Source of the DNA: DASRJW01 sp964567755
Lineage (GTDB): Bacteria > Krumholzibacteriota > Krumholzibacteriia > G020349025
Length of the DNA stretch: 64,000 nt
NCBI GenBank assembly: GCA_964567755.1
Contig: CAZMNW010000015.1
Span: forward strand, 1 to 64,000
Reading direction: 5' to 3'
The translations under genes were made by a program, and so were the position numbers. Each line of letters starts with the position of its first letter. Positions within the stretch are counted from its first letter, which is position 1. This document shows positions 24,988 through 33,558 of this stretch, one piece after another. Below the pieces are notes generated by a model, which saw only the letters and a list, made by a program, of their open reading frames with translations, was not told the DNA's origin and searched no databases.

Positions 24988-25755
24988 TCACCACTTGTAG
25001 ATACGGCGCAGGGCGCGCGCGTGCTGGCGCGACAGCGGGATGCGCGTGCCGGCGGCGTCGTCCATCAGCAGCTCGTAGTTGCCCGAGGCCTGCGGGATGA
25101 TCTCCCGGATGTGGTTGACGTTGGCCAGGTAGCTCCGGTGCACGCGGTGGAAAATCTCCGGGTCGAGCTCGGATTCGAACTCGTCCAAGGTGCGGTAGGA
25201 AACCATGTCCTGGTGCTCTTGCGTGACGATGAAGACGACACCATCGCGCACGTAGCCATAGACGATGTCGTGCACGTCGATCAGGAGCAGGTGCTTGCGC
25301 CGCCGCGCCGGGATCTTGGTCAAATGCCGCGGCCGCGCCGGCGCACTCTCCAGGAAGCGCGACAGCCGGTCGGCCAGGTCGGCCTTGCGCTCGAGCAGCG
25401 GGCGCACGCGATCGATGGCCTGCACTAGGCGCTCGCGCCCGACGGGCTTCAGCAGATAATCGAGCGCGCTTACTTCGAAGGCCTGAATGGCGTAGCGATC
25501 GTACGCCGTGACGAAGATCACGAACGGCGAGTGCTCGAGCAAACGCATCTCGCGCACGAGCTGGAAGCCGTCGAGCCCCGGCATTTGGATGTCGAGGAGC
25601 GCCAGGTCCGGCTGCTCGGCTTCGATGAGGTTGTAGGCGGCAAGACCGTTGTCCGCTTCGCCAACCAAGGCGATGCCGTCCACGCCTCGCAAGAGGTAGG
25701 TGATCTCGTCGCGTGCGGGCTTTTCGTCGTCGGCGACGATGGTGCGGATCTCCAT
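24988..25755 (-). CDS. LytTR-family response regulator
   Basis: A 255-residue transcription regulator. The receiver (about 1-120) has IVADDEKPARDE, phospho-Asp in LALLDIQMPGLDGF, and YLLKPVGRERL. The LytTR DNA-binding domain (about 150-255) shows IDVHDIVYGYVRDGVVFIVT, FHRVHRSYLANVNHI and IPLSRQHARALRRIY. It is activated by the LytS-type kinase encoded upstream, with which it overlaps by one base (TGATG). Binding targets are usually direct repeats upstream of membrane or cell-envelope genes. None was identified here. Confidence 0.93.
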   Translation of the reverse strand: MEIRTIVADDEKPARDEITYLLRGVDGIALVGEADNGLAAYNLIEAEQPDLALLDIQMPGLDGFQLVREMRLLEHSPFVIFVTAYDRYAIQAFEVSALDYLLKPVGRERLVQAIDRVRPLLERKADLADRLSRFLESAPARPRHLTKIPARRRKHLLLIDVHDIVYGYVRDGVVFIVTQEHQDMVSYRTLDEFESELDPEIFHRVHRSYLANVNHIREIIPQASGNYELLMDDAAGTRIPLSRQHARALRRIYKW

Positions 25756-27098
25756 CACACCACTTCCTCGCTCTGCACCACCAGCGCCGCTGCCGACGTG
25801 CATGGGACCACCAGCCGGACGAGCGTGCCCTGGCCGCGCGCCGAACGGATGACCAGGCCGTGGCCGTAGGCCATCTTCAGGCGCTGGTGCACGTTGGCGA
25901 GCCCAATGCCGCGGCGGGGGCGCGCATCGGCGGTGCCGTCGAGCTCGAGTTTGGAGGGGTCGAAGCCGGTGCCGTCGTCCTCGATTTCGATGTGCATGGA
26001 TTCACCTTGGCGCAAGGCGCGGATCCACACCGTCCCGCCCCCGGGTCGCGGTGCGATGGCGTGATTGATGGCGTTCTCGATCAGGGGTTGCAGGATCATC
26101 GAGGGCACCAGGAGCTCACGCAGCGCGGTGTCGATGTCCTTGACGATGTGCAGTTTCTCGGGACCGAAGCGCGACACCTCGAGGTCCAAGTACGAATCGA
26201 TGTACTCCATCTCCTCGGCCAGCGGCACGAAAATAGCCTTGCGATAAAGGACGCGTCGCAGAATGGTGGACAACTTGTGAATCAGATCGCGGGCGAGATC
26301 AGGGTTGCGACGTGTCGCCGCACTGATCGAGGTCAACGTGTTGAAGAGAAAGTGCGGGTTGATCTGTTGCGTAAGCGCGTCGAGCCGCGCACGCACGGCC
26401 AAGCCTTCTTGTGACTTGAGCAGCATTTCCAGCCGCGTGTTGTTCCACAAGTGCAAGGGAACTCCGAGAGTGACCAAGCTCGCCACCCACGCGAGAGCCA
26501 AAACATAAGCATGTTGGGGTTGGAAACTCCACAGCAGGTCGGTGCCGAAGTGCTTGCTGGTGAAGTGCCGTGCCACATCGAGTCCGACGCAGACGCCGCT
26601 GACGAGAAGCGGCGCGATGTCGCGCGGGTGTCGAGCACGCAGGAACTTCCACACGTTGACGTGCGGGAAGGGCGAGTACTCCCACAAGCTGCGGCGGAAG
26701 GCGGGGACACGCCAGAGCGCGCCGCCCACGAGTCCGTAGAGCATGCCGAAAGGAAGCGCCAGCCACTCGCCATGCGTCCAGCCCGCGCCGCCAACGAAGA
26801 AACCTACGATCGCTCCGGCCAACGGCCCGCACAACAGGCCAGCGAGCAGAGCACCCGGCAGGCTCGCATCCATGCCGGCGTATCCGGCGAGGAAGCGCAT
26901 GCCGACGGCGACGCCGAGACAAACGCCGAAGATGAGCCCGAAGATGGTGACGTCGCGCCGGCGCGGCGCTTCTTCGCGCAACAAGCGCTGGTAGAAGCGC
27001 GTGGTAATCAACAAGCTGGCAAGGCTGGCCATGAAGCCGACCTGGATGAGCAAGTTGATGAGGATGAACTGATCGCCGCTCAGGAAGATTTCTTCCAT
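25755..27098 (-). CDS. LytS-type sensor histidine kinase
   Basis: A 447-residue kinase of the His_kinase (PF06580) family. The N-terminal 200 residues form about six membrane helices, including GLLCGPLAGAIVGFFVGGAGWTHGEW, similar to a 5TM sensor. The phospho-acceptor is His249 in INPHFLFNTLTSI, and the ATPase ends with SMILQPLIENAINHAI, EDDGTGFD and RRGIGLANVHQRL. It acts on the LytTR protein encoded next. The start at 27098 is chosen over 27113; neither has a strong ribosome binding site. The gene is divergent from the second glycosyltransferase-TPR gene, sharing a palindromic promoter element. Confidence 0.9.
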   Translation of the reverse strand: MEEIFLSGDQFILINLLIQVGFMASLASLLITTRFYQRLLREEAPRRRDVTIFGLIFGVCLGVAVGMRFLAGYAGMDASLPGALLAGLLCGPLAGAIVGFFVGGAGWTHGEWLALPFGMLYGLVGGALWRVPAFRRSLWEYSPFPHVNVWKFLRARHPRDIAPLLVSGVCVGLDVARHFTSKHFGTDLLWSFQPQHAYVLALAWVASLVTLGVPLHLWNNTRLEMLLKSQEGLAVRARLDALTQQINPHFLFNTLTSISAATRRNPDLARDLIHKLSTILRRVLYRKAIFVPLAEEMEYIDSYLDLEVSRFGPEKLHIVKDIDTALRELLVPSMILQPLIENAINHAIAPRPGGGTVWIRALRQGESMHIEIEDDGTGFDPSKLELDGTADARPRRGIGLANVHQRLKMAYGHGLVIRSARGQGTLVRLVVPCTSAAALVVQSEEVV

Positions 27099-27204
27099 GG
27101 TCGCCCATCCCATGCACCGTGCAATGCAGCCGGGGTCGCGCGCGTGCGCGCCGCCTGCGCGCTTCCGGGTCGCCGGATTGGAGCGTGCGGGCCCCGGTAT
27201 CGTT

Positions 27205-27218
27205 GCATGCTAGCATGC
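27205..27218. promoter_or_regulatory. Perfect palindrome GCATGCTAGCATGC at a divergent promoter
   Basis: A 14-bp perfect palindrome in the 157-bp gap between lytS (leftward) and the glycosyltransferase-TPR gene (rightward). Read on either strand it contains TGC-TAGCAT, an extended minus-10, so it may start transcripts in both directions: about 33 nt before the rightward GTG and 100 nt before the leftward ATG. It could also be a regulator site. Confidence 0.5.
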
Positions 27219-27255
27219 GCGCGAGGCGCGCGGCCCAACCGGTGGCACGAAACCC

Positions 27256-29415
27256 GTGGCGAGCATGCACCCTGAACCCCAGAAACGACCCGTACCGCAC
27301 CGCGCCTTGCGTGCGTTGTCGGCCCTTCCGCGCGCGGCCGACGCTTGGCTCGCAAGCCACCAGGCGGTGGCCGCGGTGGTTCTCTATTTGATCGCAGTTG
27401 GTTTGCGCACCGTGCATTGGCTCACGTTTCGTGACACCTTGCTCGCGCGCGTGTTCTTGATGGACGAGGCTTATTATCATGAAGAGGCGCTGAGCCTCGT
27501 TCGCGGCATTCCCAATCCCACCGATTCGTACTTCATGACCCCGGTGTATCCGCTGTTCCTGAGTCTCGTGTATCGAGTGGCCGGGGAATCGGCAAGCGCC
27601 GCCTACGCGTTGCAGTTGCTGCTCGGTGCGCTCGCGGCACCGGGTGTTTTTTTGCTGGCGCGACGCGCATTGCCAGCGACGTGGGCCGCGGCCGCGGGGC
27701 TCGCGATCGCGAGTTTCGCTCCGGTGGTGTTCTACGAAGCGTTGCTTCTCGTCGAATGGATGATCCTGCTGGCGCTTCTCGGCGCGACGCTGCTCGCGGT
27801 TCGCGCACCCGCGAGTCGCGCGCAGGCGCTCGCGTGCGGTGCCTGCCTCGGGCTCGCGGTGCTCGGTCGCGGCAGCAACTTGATTCTGGCGCCCGTGTTC
27901 GCGGCCTGGTTCGTCTTCCGATGTGGCGGGCGATCGCGCGCTCTGGCGCAAGTGGGGCGCCTGACTCTGGGATGCATCGCGGTGCTGTCGCCGTTGCTCG
28001 TGTACAACGCGCGTCATGCCGAACAGCCGTTGCTGTTGACGGCGAACGCTGGATTCAACCTCTATCTCGGCAACGGCCCCGAGGCCACCGGCTTGTTCCT
28101 GGTGCCGGAGAAGCTGGATCTGGCGCAGGATCCGCATGCCTTGCGCTACGTGCAACGTGAAACGGGGGCGCGAGCCACCGCGAGCGTGGCGGCGCGCTTC
28201 TGGATGCAGAAAACGTTGCAATGGATGCGCGCGCATCCGCGGCGGGCATTGGAGCTGCTGGCTTGGAAGTGGGTGCTGTTCTGGAATCGCTTTTCTTTCC
28301 CGCAAGTCGAGAGCTTCGAGAGCGCGGCGCGCGGCTTGCCGCTTGGGGCCGTGCCGTTCTGGCATGGCTACGCAGTTCTGCCGCTGGCGCTCCTGGGCGC
28401 CTTGCTGGCGTTCCTCGACCTGGGGCGTGCGCAAAGGCGGCTGGGGCGGGCCGCGCCGACCCAGCAGGCCGCAAGTCCGGTACGCGCCACTGCGCCCGTG
28501 CATGTTGCGGTGTTCGTAGCGGCATGCACTCTGATGTACGCGGTGTCGATCGCACTGTTCTTTGTCACCGATCGCTATCGCGTGCCGGCGATGCCGTGGG
28601 TGCTGCTGCTGGCCACATACGCCGTCTGGCGCTTCGTCTCTGTATTGCGCGGCGAACGACGATCCCAGGCTCTGGGCATCGCGGGTGCCGCAGTCGTGCT
28701 CTTCGTGCTCACCGATGCCGAACGCTTGAACCTGGACCGCGCGCGCATCGAACGCGACCTGCGCGTGCATGCAGCGCTGCGCTACGCCAAGGCGGATCTC
28801 TTCGACGCCGCCGTCAGCGAGTACCGCACGGCGCTGCGTACCGCGCCGCGGGATCCCGACCTGCGCGACGGCCTGGCGCGCATGCTGGCGCGCACCGGGC
28901 GCGATAGCCTGGCGATGGTGGTCTTTCGTGATCTCTTGCTGCAAGAGCCTGAGTTCGCCCGCGCGTGGTACAACCTCGGCAATGTCCTGCGACGCGGCCG
29001 GCGACATGCGGAAGCCGTCGTCGCCTACGAGCGCGCGGTGGTCCTCGAGCCATGGCGCGAGGCGGCATGGAACAACCTCGGGGAAAGCTACCGCGCTCTC
29101 GGCGACACACTGGCAGCTGCGCACGCCTATGGGCAGGCACTGGCTCTGGTCCCCGGTCACGAGCAGGCGCTCAACAATCTCGGGGCGCTGCACGCTACGC
29201 AGGGTCACGCGACCGCGGCAGAGAAGGGCTTTCGCGCTGCCATCGCAGCCAATCCACGCTATCTTCCGGCGTGGAAGAATCTGGCGATCTTGCTCACGAA
29301 CCAGCAGCGCCACGACGAAGCACGATACTCCTGGCGCACGATCCTGGCCTTGGACCCAGGCGACACGCTCGCGAGTCGTGTGCTGAATCAGCTCGAAGCA
29401 GCGCCACAGCCCTGA
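27256..29415 (+). CDS. Membrane glycosyltransferase (PMT/ArnT-like) with C-terminal TPRs
   Basis: A 719-residue protein. The region 35-470 has about ten membrane helices with the loop LMDEAYYHEEALSLVRG after the first helix, a DE motif typical of lipid-linked-sugar glycosyltransferases. Residues 500-719 are tetratricopeptide repeats (YAKADLFDAAVSEYRTALRTAP, PEFARAWYNLGNVLRRGRRHAEAV, AWNNLGESYRALGDTLAAAHAYG, ALNNLGALHATQGHATAAEKGF). It matches the protein at 14785 in layout but has a longer TPR part. The GTG start at 27256 is uncertain; ATG at 27265 is equally possible. Likely role: glycosylation of exported polymers or proteins, with the TPRs binding partners. Confidence 0.82.
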   Translation: MASMHPEPQKRPVPHRALRALSALPRAADAWLASHQAVAAVVLYLIAVGLRTVHWLTFRDTLLARVFLMDEAYYHEEALSLVRGIPNPTDSYFMTPVYPLFLSLVYRVAGESASAAYALQLLLGALAAPGVFLLARRALPATWAAAAGLAIASFAPVVFYEALLLVEWMILLALLGATLLAVRAPASRAQALACGACLGLAVLGRGSNLILAPVFAAWFVFRCGGRSRALAQVGRLTLGCIAVLSPLLVYNARHAEQPLLLTANAGFNLYLGNGPEATGLFLVPEKLDLAQDPHALRYVQRETGARATASVAARFWMQKTLQWMRAHPRRALELLAWKWVLFWNRFSFPQVESFESAARGLPLGAVPFWHGYAVLPLALLGALLAFLDLGRAQRRLGRAAPTQQAASPVRATAPVHVAVFVAACTLMYAVSIALFFVTDRYRVPAMPWVLLLATYAVWRFVSVLRGERRSQALGIAGAAVVLFVLTDAERLNLDRARIERDLRVHAALRYAKADLFDAAVSEYRTALRTAPRDPDLRDGLARMLARTGRDSLAMVVFRDLLLQEPEFARAWYNLGNVLRRGRRHAEAVVAYERAVVLEPWREAAWNNLGESYRALGDTLAAAHAYGQALALVPGHEQALNNLGALHATQGHATAAEKGFRAAIAANPRYLPAWKNLAILLTNQQRHDEARYSWRTILALDPGDTLASRVLNQLEAAPQP

Positions 29416-29473
29416 CGGCACCTGCCGCTCACCTGCCGAGCGTTGCGAGACGCACGAGGACGATGGAGGAATG

Positions 29474-30043
29474 ATGCAACTGCGCTTGTCCCGCGGACGC
29501 CATCGGATCTGGGTGGCACTCGCGTTGGTGTTGTCGTACGCATGCGCGCCCGTGCTGCCTGAGCGCAGCAAGCCGGGCGGGGCGGCGCGTTGGGCGCAGG
29601 CACTCGCCACCGACGCGGCCGTGCGCTGGGCACGCGATGCGGTTCTGTGTCGCGTCGCAGGCAACGGTGTCGGCAACGAAGGCTGGCTTCCCGATCGCGG
29701 CGGTTCTTGGGTGCTCACCTATGCGAGCGCCGCATCTGGCAAGGCCCTCGACATCAGCGTCGATACCAACGGTCTGGTGACGACGAAGTCCCTGCCGGAC
29801 TCGCTCGCGACACGCTGGCGACCTCTGCCTGCGGACTGGGACGACAGCCCGCGCGCTTGGGCGGCCACACGCGCCCGACAGCAAGGAGTGCCGATCAACA
29901 CCTTCGCCGCCGAGCTGGCTTATGATGCCGAGCCGCAACGCTATGCTGGACAACTCGTGTGGCGCATTCGTTTCTTCTTGCAAGGCGGAGGCGACGAAAA
30001 CCATGTGGTGAGTGCGCAGTCACAGTGGTTGACGCGCTATTGA
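29474..30043 (+). CDS. Putative lipoprotein of unknown function
   Basis: A 189-residue protein with a lipoprotein signal: RIWVALALVLSYACAPVLPE carries the lipobox SYAC. The mature part is beta-rich with RGGSWVLTYASAASGKALDISVDTNG and ends with a YAGQLVWRIRFFLQGG strand, reminiscent of small beta-sheet periplasmic domains. No named family recognised. Start ATG 29474 sits five bases after GGAGG; the adjacent ATG at 29471 is too close. It is 58 bp downstream of the glycosyltransferase-TPR gene and may be co-transcribed with it. Confidence 0.65.
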   Translation: MQLRLSRGRHRIWVALALVLSYACAPVLPERSKPGGAARWAQALATDAAVRWARDAVLCRVAGNGVGNEGWLPDRGGSWVLTYASAASGKALDISVDTNGLVTTKSLPDSLATRWRPLPADWDDSPRAWAATRARQQGVPINTFAAELAYDAEPQRYAGQLVWRIRFFLQGGGDENHVVSAQSQWLTRY

Positions 30044-30063
30044 ACAGGGTTCACGGCGGCGGA

Positions 30064-30096
30064 GAAAGAAAAAGGACGCCGAAGCAATCGGCGTCC
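30064..30096 (-). terminator. Intrinsic terminator of the sigma factor gene
   Basis: On the minus strand GGACGCCG pairs with CGGCGTCC (30096-30089 with 30081-30074) around a seven-base loop, followed by TTTTTCTTTC. It lies 55 bp past the sigma-factor stop. Confidence 0.8.
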
Positions 30097-30150
30097 GTGC
30101 GTCCCGATGGGAGGGAGGTGTCGCGGGACGAGAACACGTCGTGCGGTCGA

Positions 30151-30999
30151 TCAGCGCGCGTATTCGGACAGCGCCACGCTGTCGGGTGAATTGCGCAGCC
30201 TCCAGATGGCGCGATCGCGAATTTGACGCACGCGCTCGCGTGTGAGCCGATACGTTTGCCCGATCTCCTCGAGCGTATGCGGCTCGTTGCCACCCAGTCC
30301 ATAATACAGCTTGAGAATGTCTTCCTCGCGCGCATTCAACGCCGCCAGGGCGTGCTCGATATCTTCGTTGCGAGTGGATTCGATGGTCGAATCCTCCGGC
30401 CCTTGAGAGTTTTCGTCAGCGAGCGTATCCACCTGGAACTCGTGGTCACGGCCCTCGGCGGGTTCGTCGATCGAGAACTGCGTCGTCGGCATGCTCAGGA
30501 TCTTCTCCACTTCGGAGGTCTTTAACCCCAAATGTGTGGCGATCTCGTCGTGCGTCGGCTCGCGCCCATACTGTTGGCTGAGCATCACCGAGGCCTTGTT
30601 GACCTTCATCAGCCTGGCGGACTTGTTGAGTGGCAGGCGCACGGTGCGCGACTGTTCAGCGATGTACTGCAAGATCGCCTGGCGTACCCACCAGACGGCA
30701 TACGAGATGAAACGGTAGCCGCGATCGACGTCGAAGCGGCGAGCGGCACGAATGAGCCCCATGTTGCCCTCGTTCACCAAGTCTTCGAAGGGCACGCCAC
30801 CCTTGGAATACTGCTTGGCGACCGAAACCACGAAACGCAGGTTCCGGCGTACGAGCTCGCTCTGCGCCTGGGTGTCCCCGGCCTTGGCCCGACGGGCCAG
30901 GTCGATCTCTTCCTCGCGTGTCAGGAGGGCGATCTTGCGGATCTCCCTCAAATACATCCCGAGGGTATCTGGTGTGGCAACCTGCTTGGTGGCTTTCAT
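30151..30999 (-). CDS. rpoD: Primary-type sigma factor (short, without region 1.1)
   Basis: A 282-residue sigma-70 protein. Region 1.2 starts at once (LGMYLREIRKIALLTREEEIDLARRAKAGD); region 2 has RFVVSVAKQYSKGGVPFEDLVNEGNMGLIRAARRFD and the promoter-melting YRFISYAVWWVRQAI; region 3 and region 4 (LEEIGQTYRLTRERVRQIRDRAIWRLR) follow. Length, absence of region 1.1 and the SYAVWWVRQAILQYIAEQSRTVRLPLNK block match the principal sigma factor of Bacteroidota and relatives. A non-essential RpoS-like role is the alternative. ATG 30999 follows a GAGG site; a longer in-frame reading to 31128 is not supported. A terminator lies downstream. Confidence 0.85.
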   Translation of the reverse strand: MKATKQVATPDTLGMYLREIRKIALLTREEEIDLARRAKAGDTQAQSELVRRNLRFVVSVAKQYSKGGVPFEDLVNEGNMGLIRAARRFDVDRGYRFISYAVWWVRQAILQYIAEQSRTVRLPLNKSARLMKVNKASVMLSQQYGREPTHDEIATHLGLKTSEVEKILSMPTTQFSIDEPAEGRDHEFQVDTLADENSQGPEDSTIESTRNEDIEHALAALNAREEDILKLYYGLGGNEPHTLEEIGQTYRLTRERVRQIRDRAIWRLRNSPDSVALSEYAR

Positions 31000-31387
31000 C
31001 GGCTCAACCTCTTGCTGGCAGACCATTTGCGGGTCGTCTCCCAGGCAATGCAACCGGCATACCGAAAACCGAGCTGGCGGTGCCGCTCCGACCAGGTTCC
31101 TCCTAATGGCGTTCAATCTCCAATACACGAAAAGACAGCCGAAAATTCCGTATCTCCACGGATGAGGGTAGCTGAAAACTAGAGTGTGGCCATAGAAGCG
31201 ATGTCAGAATGACAGCAAAGCTGCCAAAAAAAGCCGCGAGTCATGCCTGAATGGCATGGCAGGAGGACTAGTAATGAATTGGCAGACGGCCGGTCGTATC
31301 GCTGGGGTACGCCACGGTGTACCTAAACGCGCATACCGCGAAGGAACGGGGTTAGAGAATCCACGAGCTGGGACCCAAAGGGGAGTT
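31000..31387. other. Upstream region of the sigma factor gene
   Basis: About 390 bp between the sigma factor and the PP2C gene, both leftward. No gene or tRNA recognised. It contains a small hairpin (CATGCC/GGCATG near 31245-31261) and, on the minus strand, a run of seven T about ten bases past it; together they might terminate PP2C transcription, weakly. An AGGAGG on the minus strand near 31095 is not followed by a start codon. Confidence 0.4.
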
Positions 31388-32206
31388 TCAGCCCTCGTCG
31401 TCCACATGCACTTTCAGGTGTCCGTCGGCTTCCACTACGGCGCCGCGCATGGACGGCTGCTTCGGCTTGGTTGGGCGCGCATCCCAGGCGAGGGACAGGG
31501 TGATGTTGTCCCCGCCGCCGCCCTTTTTGGCTTCCTCGATGAGCGTGGCGACTCGTTCTTCGGCGCTGGAATCGGCGCCGAGGATCTCGACGATGCGGTT
31601 TTCCTGCACGTAGTTGTGCAAGCCGTCCGTGCAGAGCATGAAGACCTCGCCGGCCTCCGCCGGCGCGATGACGAAGTCCACCTCGAGCTCTTCGCCGACT
31701 CCCATGGCGCGGGTGAGGATGTTGCGCATTCCAGCCAAGTGTGCGTACTCGGGATGTGTCGCGACGACGCTATGGTCGTGCGTCACCTGCGTCAGTTTAC
31801 CGCGCTTGAACGAATAGACTCGACTGTCGCCGACGTGCGCCACGAACACCACGCCCTCGTGCTCCTGGACGACGACCAATGTCGTGCCCATGCCATGGTA
31901 CTCGGGATGCCGCGAACCGTACTCGCGTAGCTTGCGATCGGCGGCGAACACGGAGTGCAGCAGCGTTACGAATGGCGCGAGCGGGAGCGTCAATTCGGCC
32001 GTCGCGTCGACCGCGAGCTTCGCGTCGCTCCCCTGCGTGACCTGGCGCTGGACCTCTTCTGCCACCATGCGGCTGGCGAGGTCACCGCCGGGATGCCCGC
32101 CCATGCCATCGCAGAGCACGACAAGATCTTGGGCTTCGGCAATGATGAAGTAGTCTTCGTTGCGCTTGCGCACGAGGCCGACGTCGGTCTTGGCGACGAT
32201 CTGCAT
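31388..32206 (-). CDS. PP2C-type Ser/Thr protein phosphatase (Stp1-like)
   Basis: A 272-residue metal-dependent phosphatase. Metal-binding motifs are intact: KTDVGLVRKRNEDYF, LVVLCDGMGGHPGGDLAS, FVAHVGDSRVYSFKRGKL, LCTDGLHNYV and GGGGDNITLSL. It resembles the Stp phosphatases that counter eukaryotic-like Ser/Thr kinases and could oppose the kinase at 55 kb. Start: ATG 32206 after GGAGGAAGGC; the longer in-frame reading to 32272 is not supported. Followed by the sigma factor gene after 390 bp, preceded by folB at 22 bp distance. Confidence 0.93.
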   Translation of the reverse strand: MQIVAKTDVGLVRKRNEDYFIIAEAQDLVVLCDGMGGHPGGDLASRMVAEEVQRQVTQGSDAKLAVDATAELTLPLAPFVTLLHSVFAADRKLREYGSRHPEYHGMGTTLVVVQEHEGVVFVAHVGDSRVYSFKRGKLTQVTHDHSVVATHPEYAHLAGMRNILTRAMGVGEELEVDFVIAPAEAGEVFMLCTDGLHNYVQENRIVEILGADSSAEERVATLIEEAKKGGGGDNITLSLAWDARPTKPKQPSMRGAVVEADGHLKVHVDDEG

Positions 32207-32228
32207 GCCTTCCTCCGACGAGCTCGTG

Positions 32229-32582
32229 TCAGCGGAAACGAATCTCGACACCTGCGAAAGCGAGGGAACCAACCAAGGGCGGATGGAGCTTTTGCACGCG
32301 GATCAGGATGGTTTCACAGTGCACGATGCGGCGAATCTCCTCCGCGAGACGGCCGGCGAATCTCTCGAGCAGCGCGAACTCTTCCTCGCGAGACAACCCC
32401 TGCACCAGATCGAACACCCGAGAGTAGTCGATGGTGTCGTGAAGGTCGTCGGTGCGAGCCGCGCGCGCGAGATCGCTGTCCATCTCGATGTCGACCCGGC
32501 AGTCCTGGGGTTCGCGACGCTCTTCAGGCGAGACCCCCACTCGCAGCCTGCACTGGATGCCATTCAGGATGACACGATCCAT
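32229..32582 (-). CDS. folB: Dihydroneopterin aldolase
   Basis: A 117-residue FolB that splits 7,8-dihydroneopterin to 6-hydroxymethyl-dihydropterin in folate synthesis. Family landmarks are MDRVILNGIQCRLRVGVSPEERREPQ (with the conserved Glu), TIDYSRVFDLV, LERFAGRLAEEI and VQKLHPPLV with the catalytic Lys. Length fits the family. ATG 32582 follows a GGGGAG site. No other folate gene is near. It lies 22 bp before the PP2C gene and is probably co-transcribed. Confidence 0.93.
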   Translation of the reverse strand: MDRVILNGIQCRLRVGVSPEERREPQDCRVDIEMDSDLARAARTDDLHDTIDYSRVFDLVQGLSREEEFALLERFAGRLAEEIRRIVHCETILIRVQKLHPPLVGSLAFAGVEIRFR

Positions 32583-32793
32583 GTGGCTCCCCGGTTCGCG
32601 CCGAGGACGTCCCATTCTAGGCACGAGCTGCCCTCCTGTCCACCCGGACACGGGCACCGGGCGCGGGTTTGATCCGCGGACCCATGCTCACGCCGGCGTT
32701 AGCGCGGGCGCCGCAACCTGCCTGGACGGGAGGGTCCGTCACGGCTTCGGCCCGTCGGCTCACACGTTTCCCGTCCGCTGTCCGTCACCCGGC

Positions 32794-33537
32794 CTACTTT
32801 TTCTCGAGTTGGCCGGCGACTGCTCGTGTCGCCTGCTTCACCCTCTCGGGATCACCCAAGTAGGTGTGCTGAACGGGTGTCAAGTCGTCGCGCAACTCGT
32901 ACACCAGCGGTATCCCGGTCGGGATGTTGAGACCGACGATCGCGGCGGGAGAGATCCCATCGAGGTACATCACCAGAGCGCGCAGACTGTTCCCGTGCGC
33001 CGCCACCACGACACGTTTACCGGCGCGCAGCGCTGGGGCGATGCTCTCGTGCCAGGTGGGCAGAAAACGCGCCACGGTGTCTTGCAAACACTCGGTGCAC
33101 GGAATGCACTCGACCGGCAATTCGGCGTAGCGCGGATCGTGTCTTGGGTGGCGCGGATCGTCGGCTGCGAGCGGCGGTGGCTGCACGTCGTAGCTGCGCC
33201 GCCAGAGCATGGTTTGCTCCATGCCGTATTTCGCGGCGGTCTCGGACTTGTCGAGTCCTTGCAACGCACCATAGTGGCGCTCGTTCAAACGCCAGGTTGG
33301 GTGCACGGGGATCCATAACAGGTCCAGCTCGTCGAGCGCGATCCACAACGTCCGCAGCGCACGTTTGAGCACCGAGGTGAAGGCGACATCGAAGACGTAA
33401 CCGTGCTGGCGCAGGAGCTGTCCGGCCTCGCGCGCTTCGAGGAGGCCCTTGTCGCTCAAGTCGACATCGGTCCAGCCGGTGAAACGGTTCTCACGGTTCC
33501 AAGTGCTTTCACCGTGGCGCAGCAGGACGAGCTTCAT
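32794..33537 (-). CDS. gpmA: 2,3-bisphosphoglycerate-dependent phosphoglycerate mutase
   Basis: A 247-residue glycolytic enzyme converting 3- to 2-phosphoglycerate. The active-site His is in LVLLRHGESTWNRENRFTGW, and further catalytic residues are in RLNERHYGALQGLDK and VVAAHGNSLRALVMYLDG. Length equals the family norm. ATG 33537 follows GGAGGAGAG; an in-frame GTG at 33540 immediately upstream is the alternative. With fbaB at 4.8 kb it is one of two glycolytic genes in the window, not linked. Confidence 0.95.
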   Translation of the reverse strand: MKLVLLRHGESTWNRENRFTGWTDVDLSDKGLLEAREAGQLLRQHGYVFDVAFTSVLKRALRTLWIALDELDLLWIPVHPTWRLNERHYGALQGLDKSETAAKYGMEQTMLWRRSYDVQPPPLAADDPRHPRHDPRYAELPVECIPCTECLQDTVARFLPTWHESIAPALRAGKRVVVAAHGNSLRALVMYLDGISPAAIVGLNIPTGIPLVYELRDDLTPVQHTYLGDPERVKQATRAVAGQLEKK

Positions 33538-33558
33538 CACCCTCTCCTCCCGCAGGAC

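Noticed and set aside
26299..29718. A very long leftward frame of 1139 codons
   Set aside because: It lies antisense to the glycosyltransferase-TPR gene and overlaps lytS in another frame; low-complexity Arg/Gln/Ser composition is typical of GC-rich shadow frames.
31129..31387. tRNA-like hairpins in the gap before the PP2C gene
   Set aside because: No TTCGA-type T-loop with matching acceptor stem; only short accidental stems are present.
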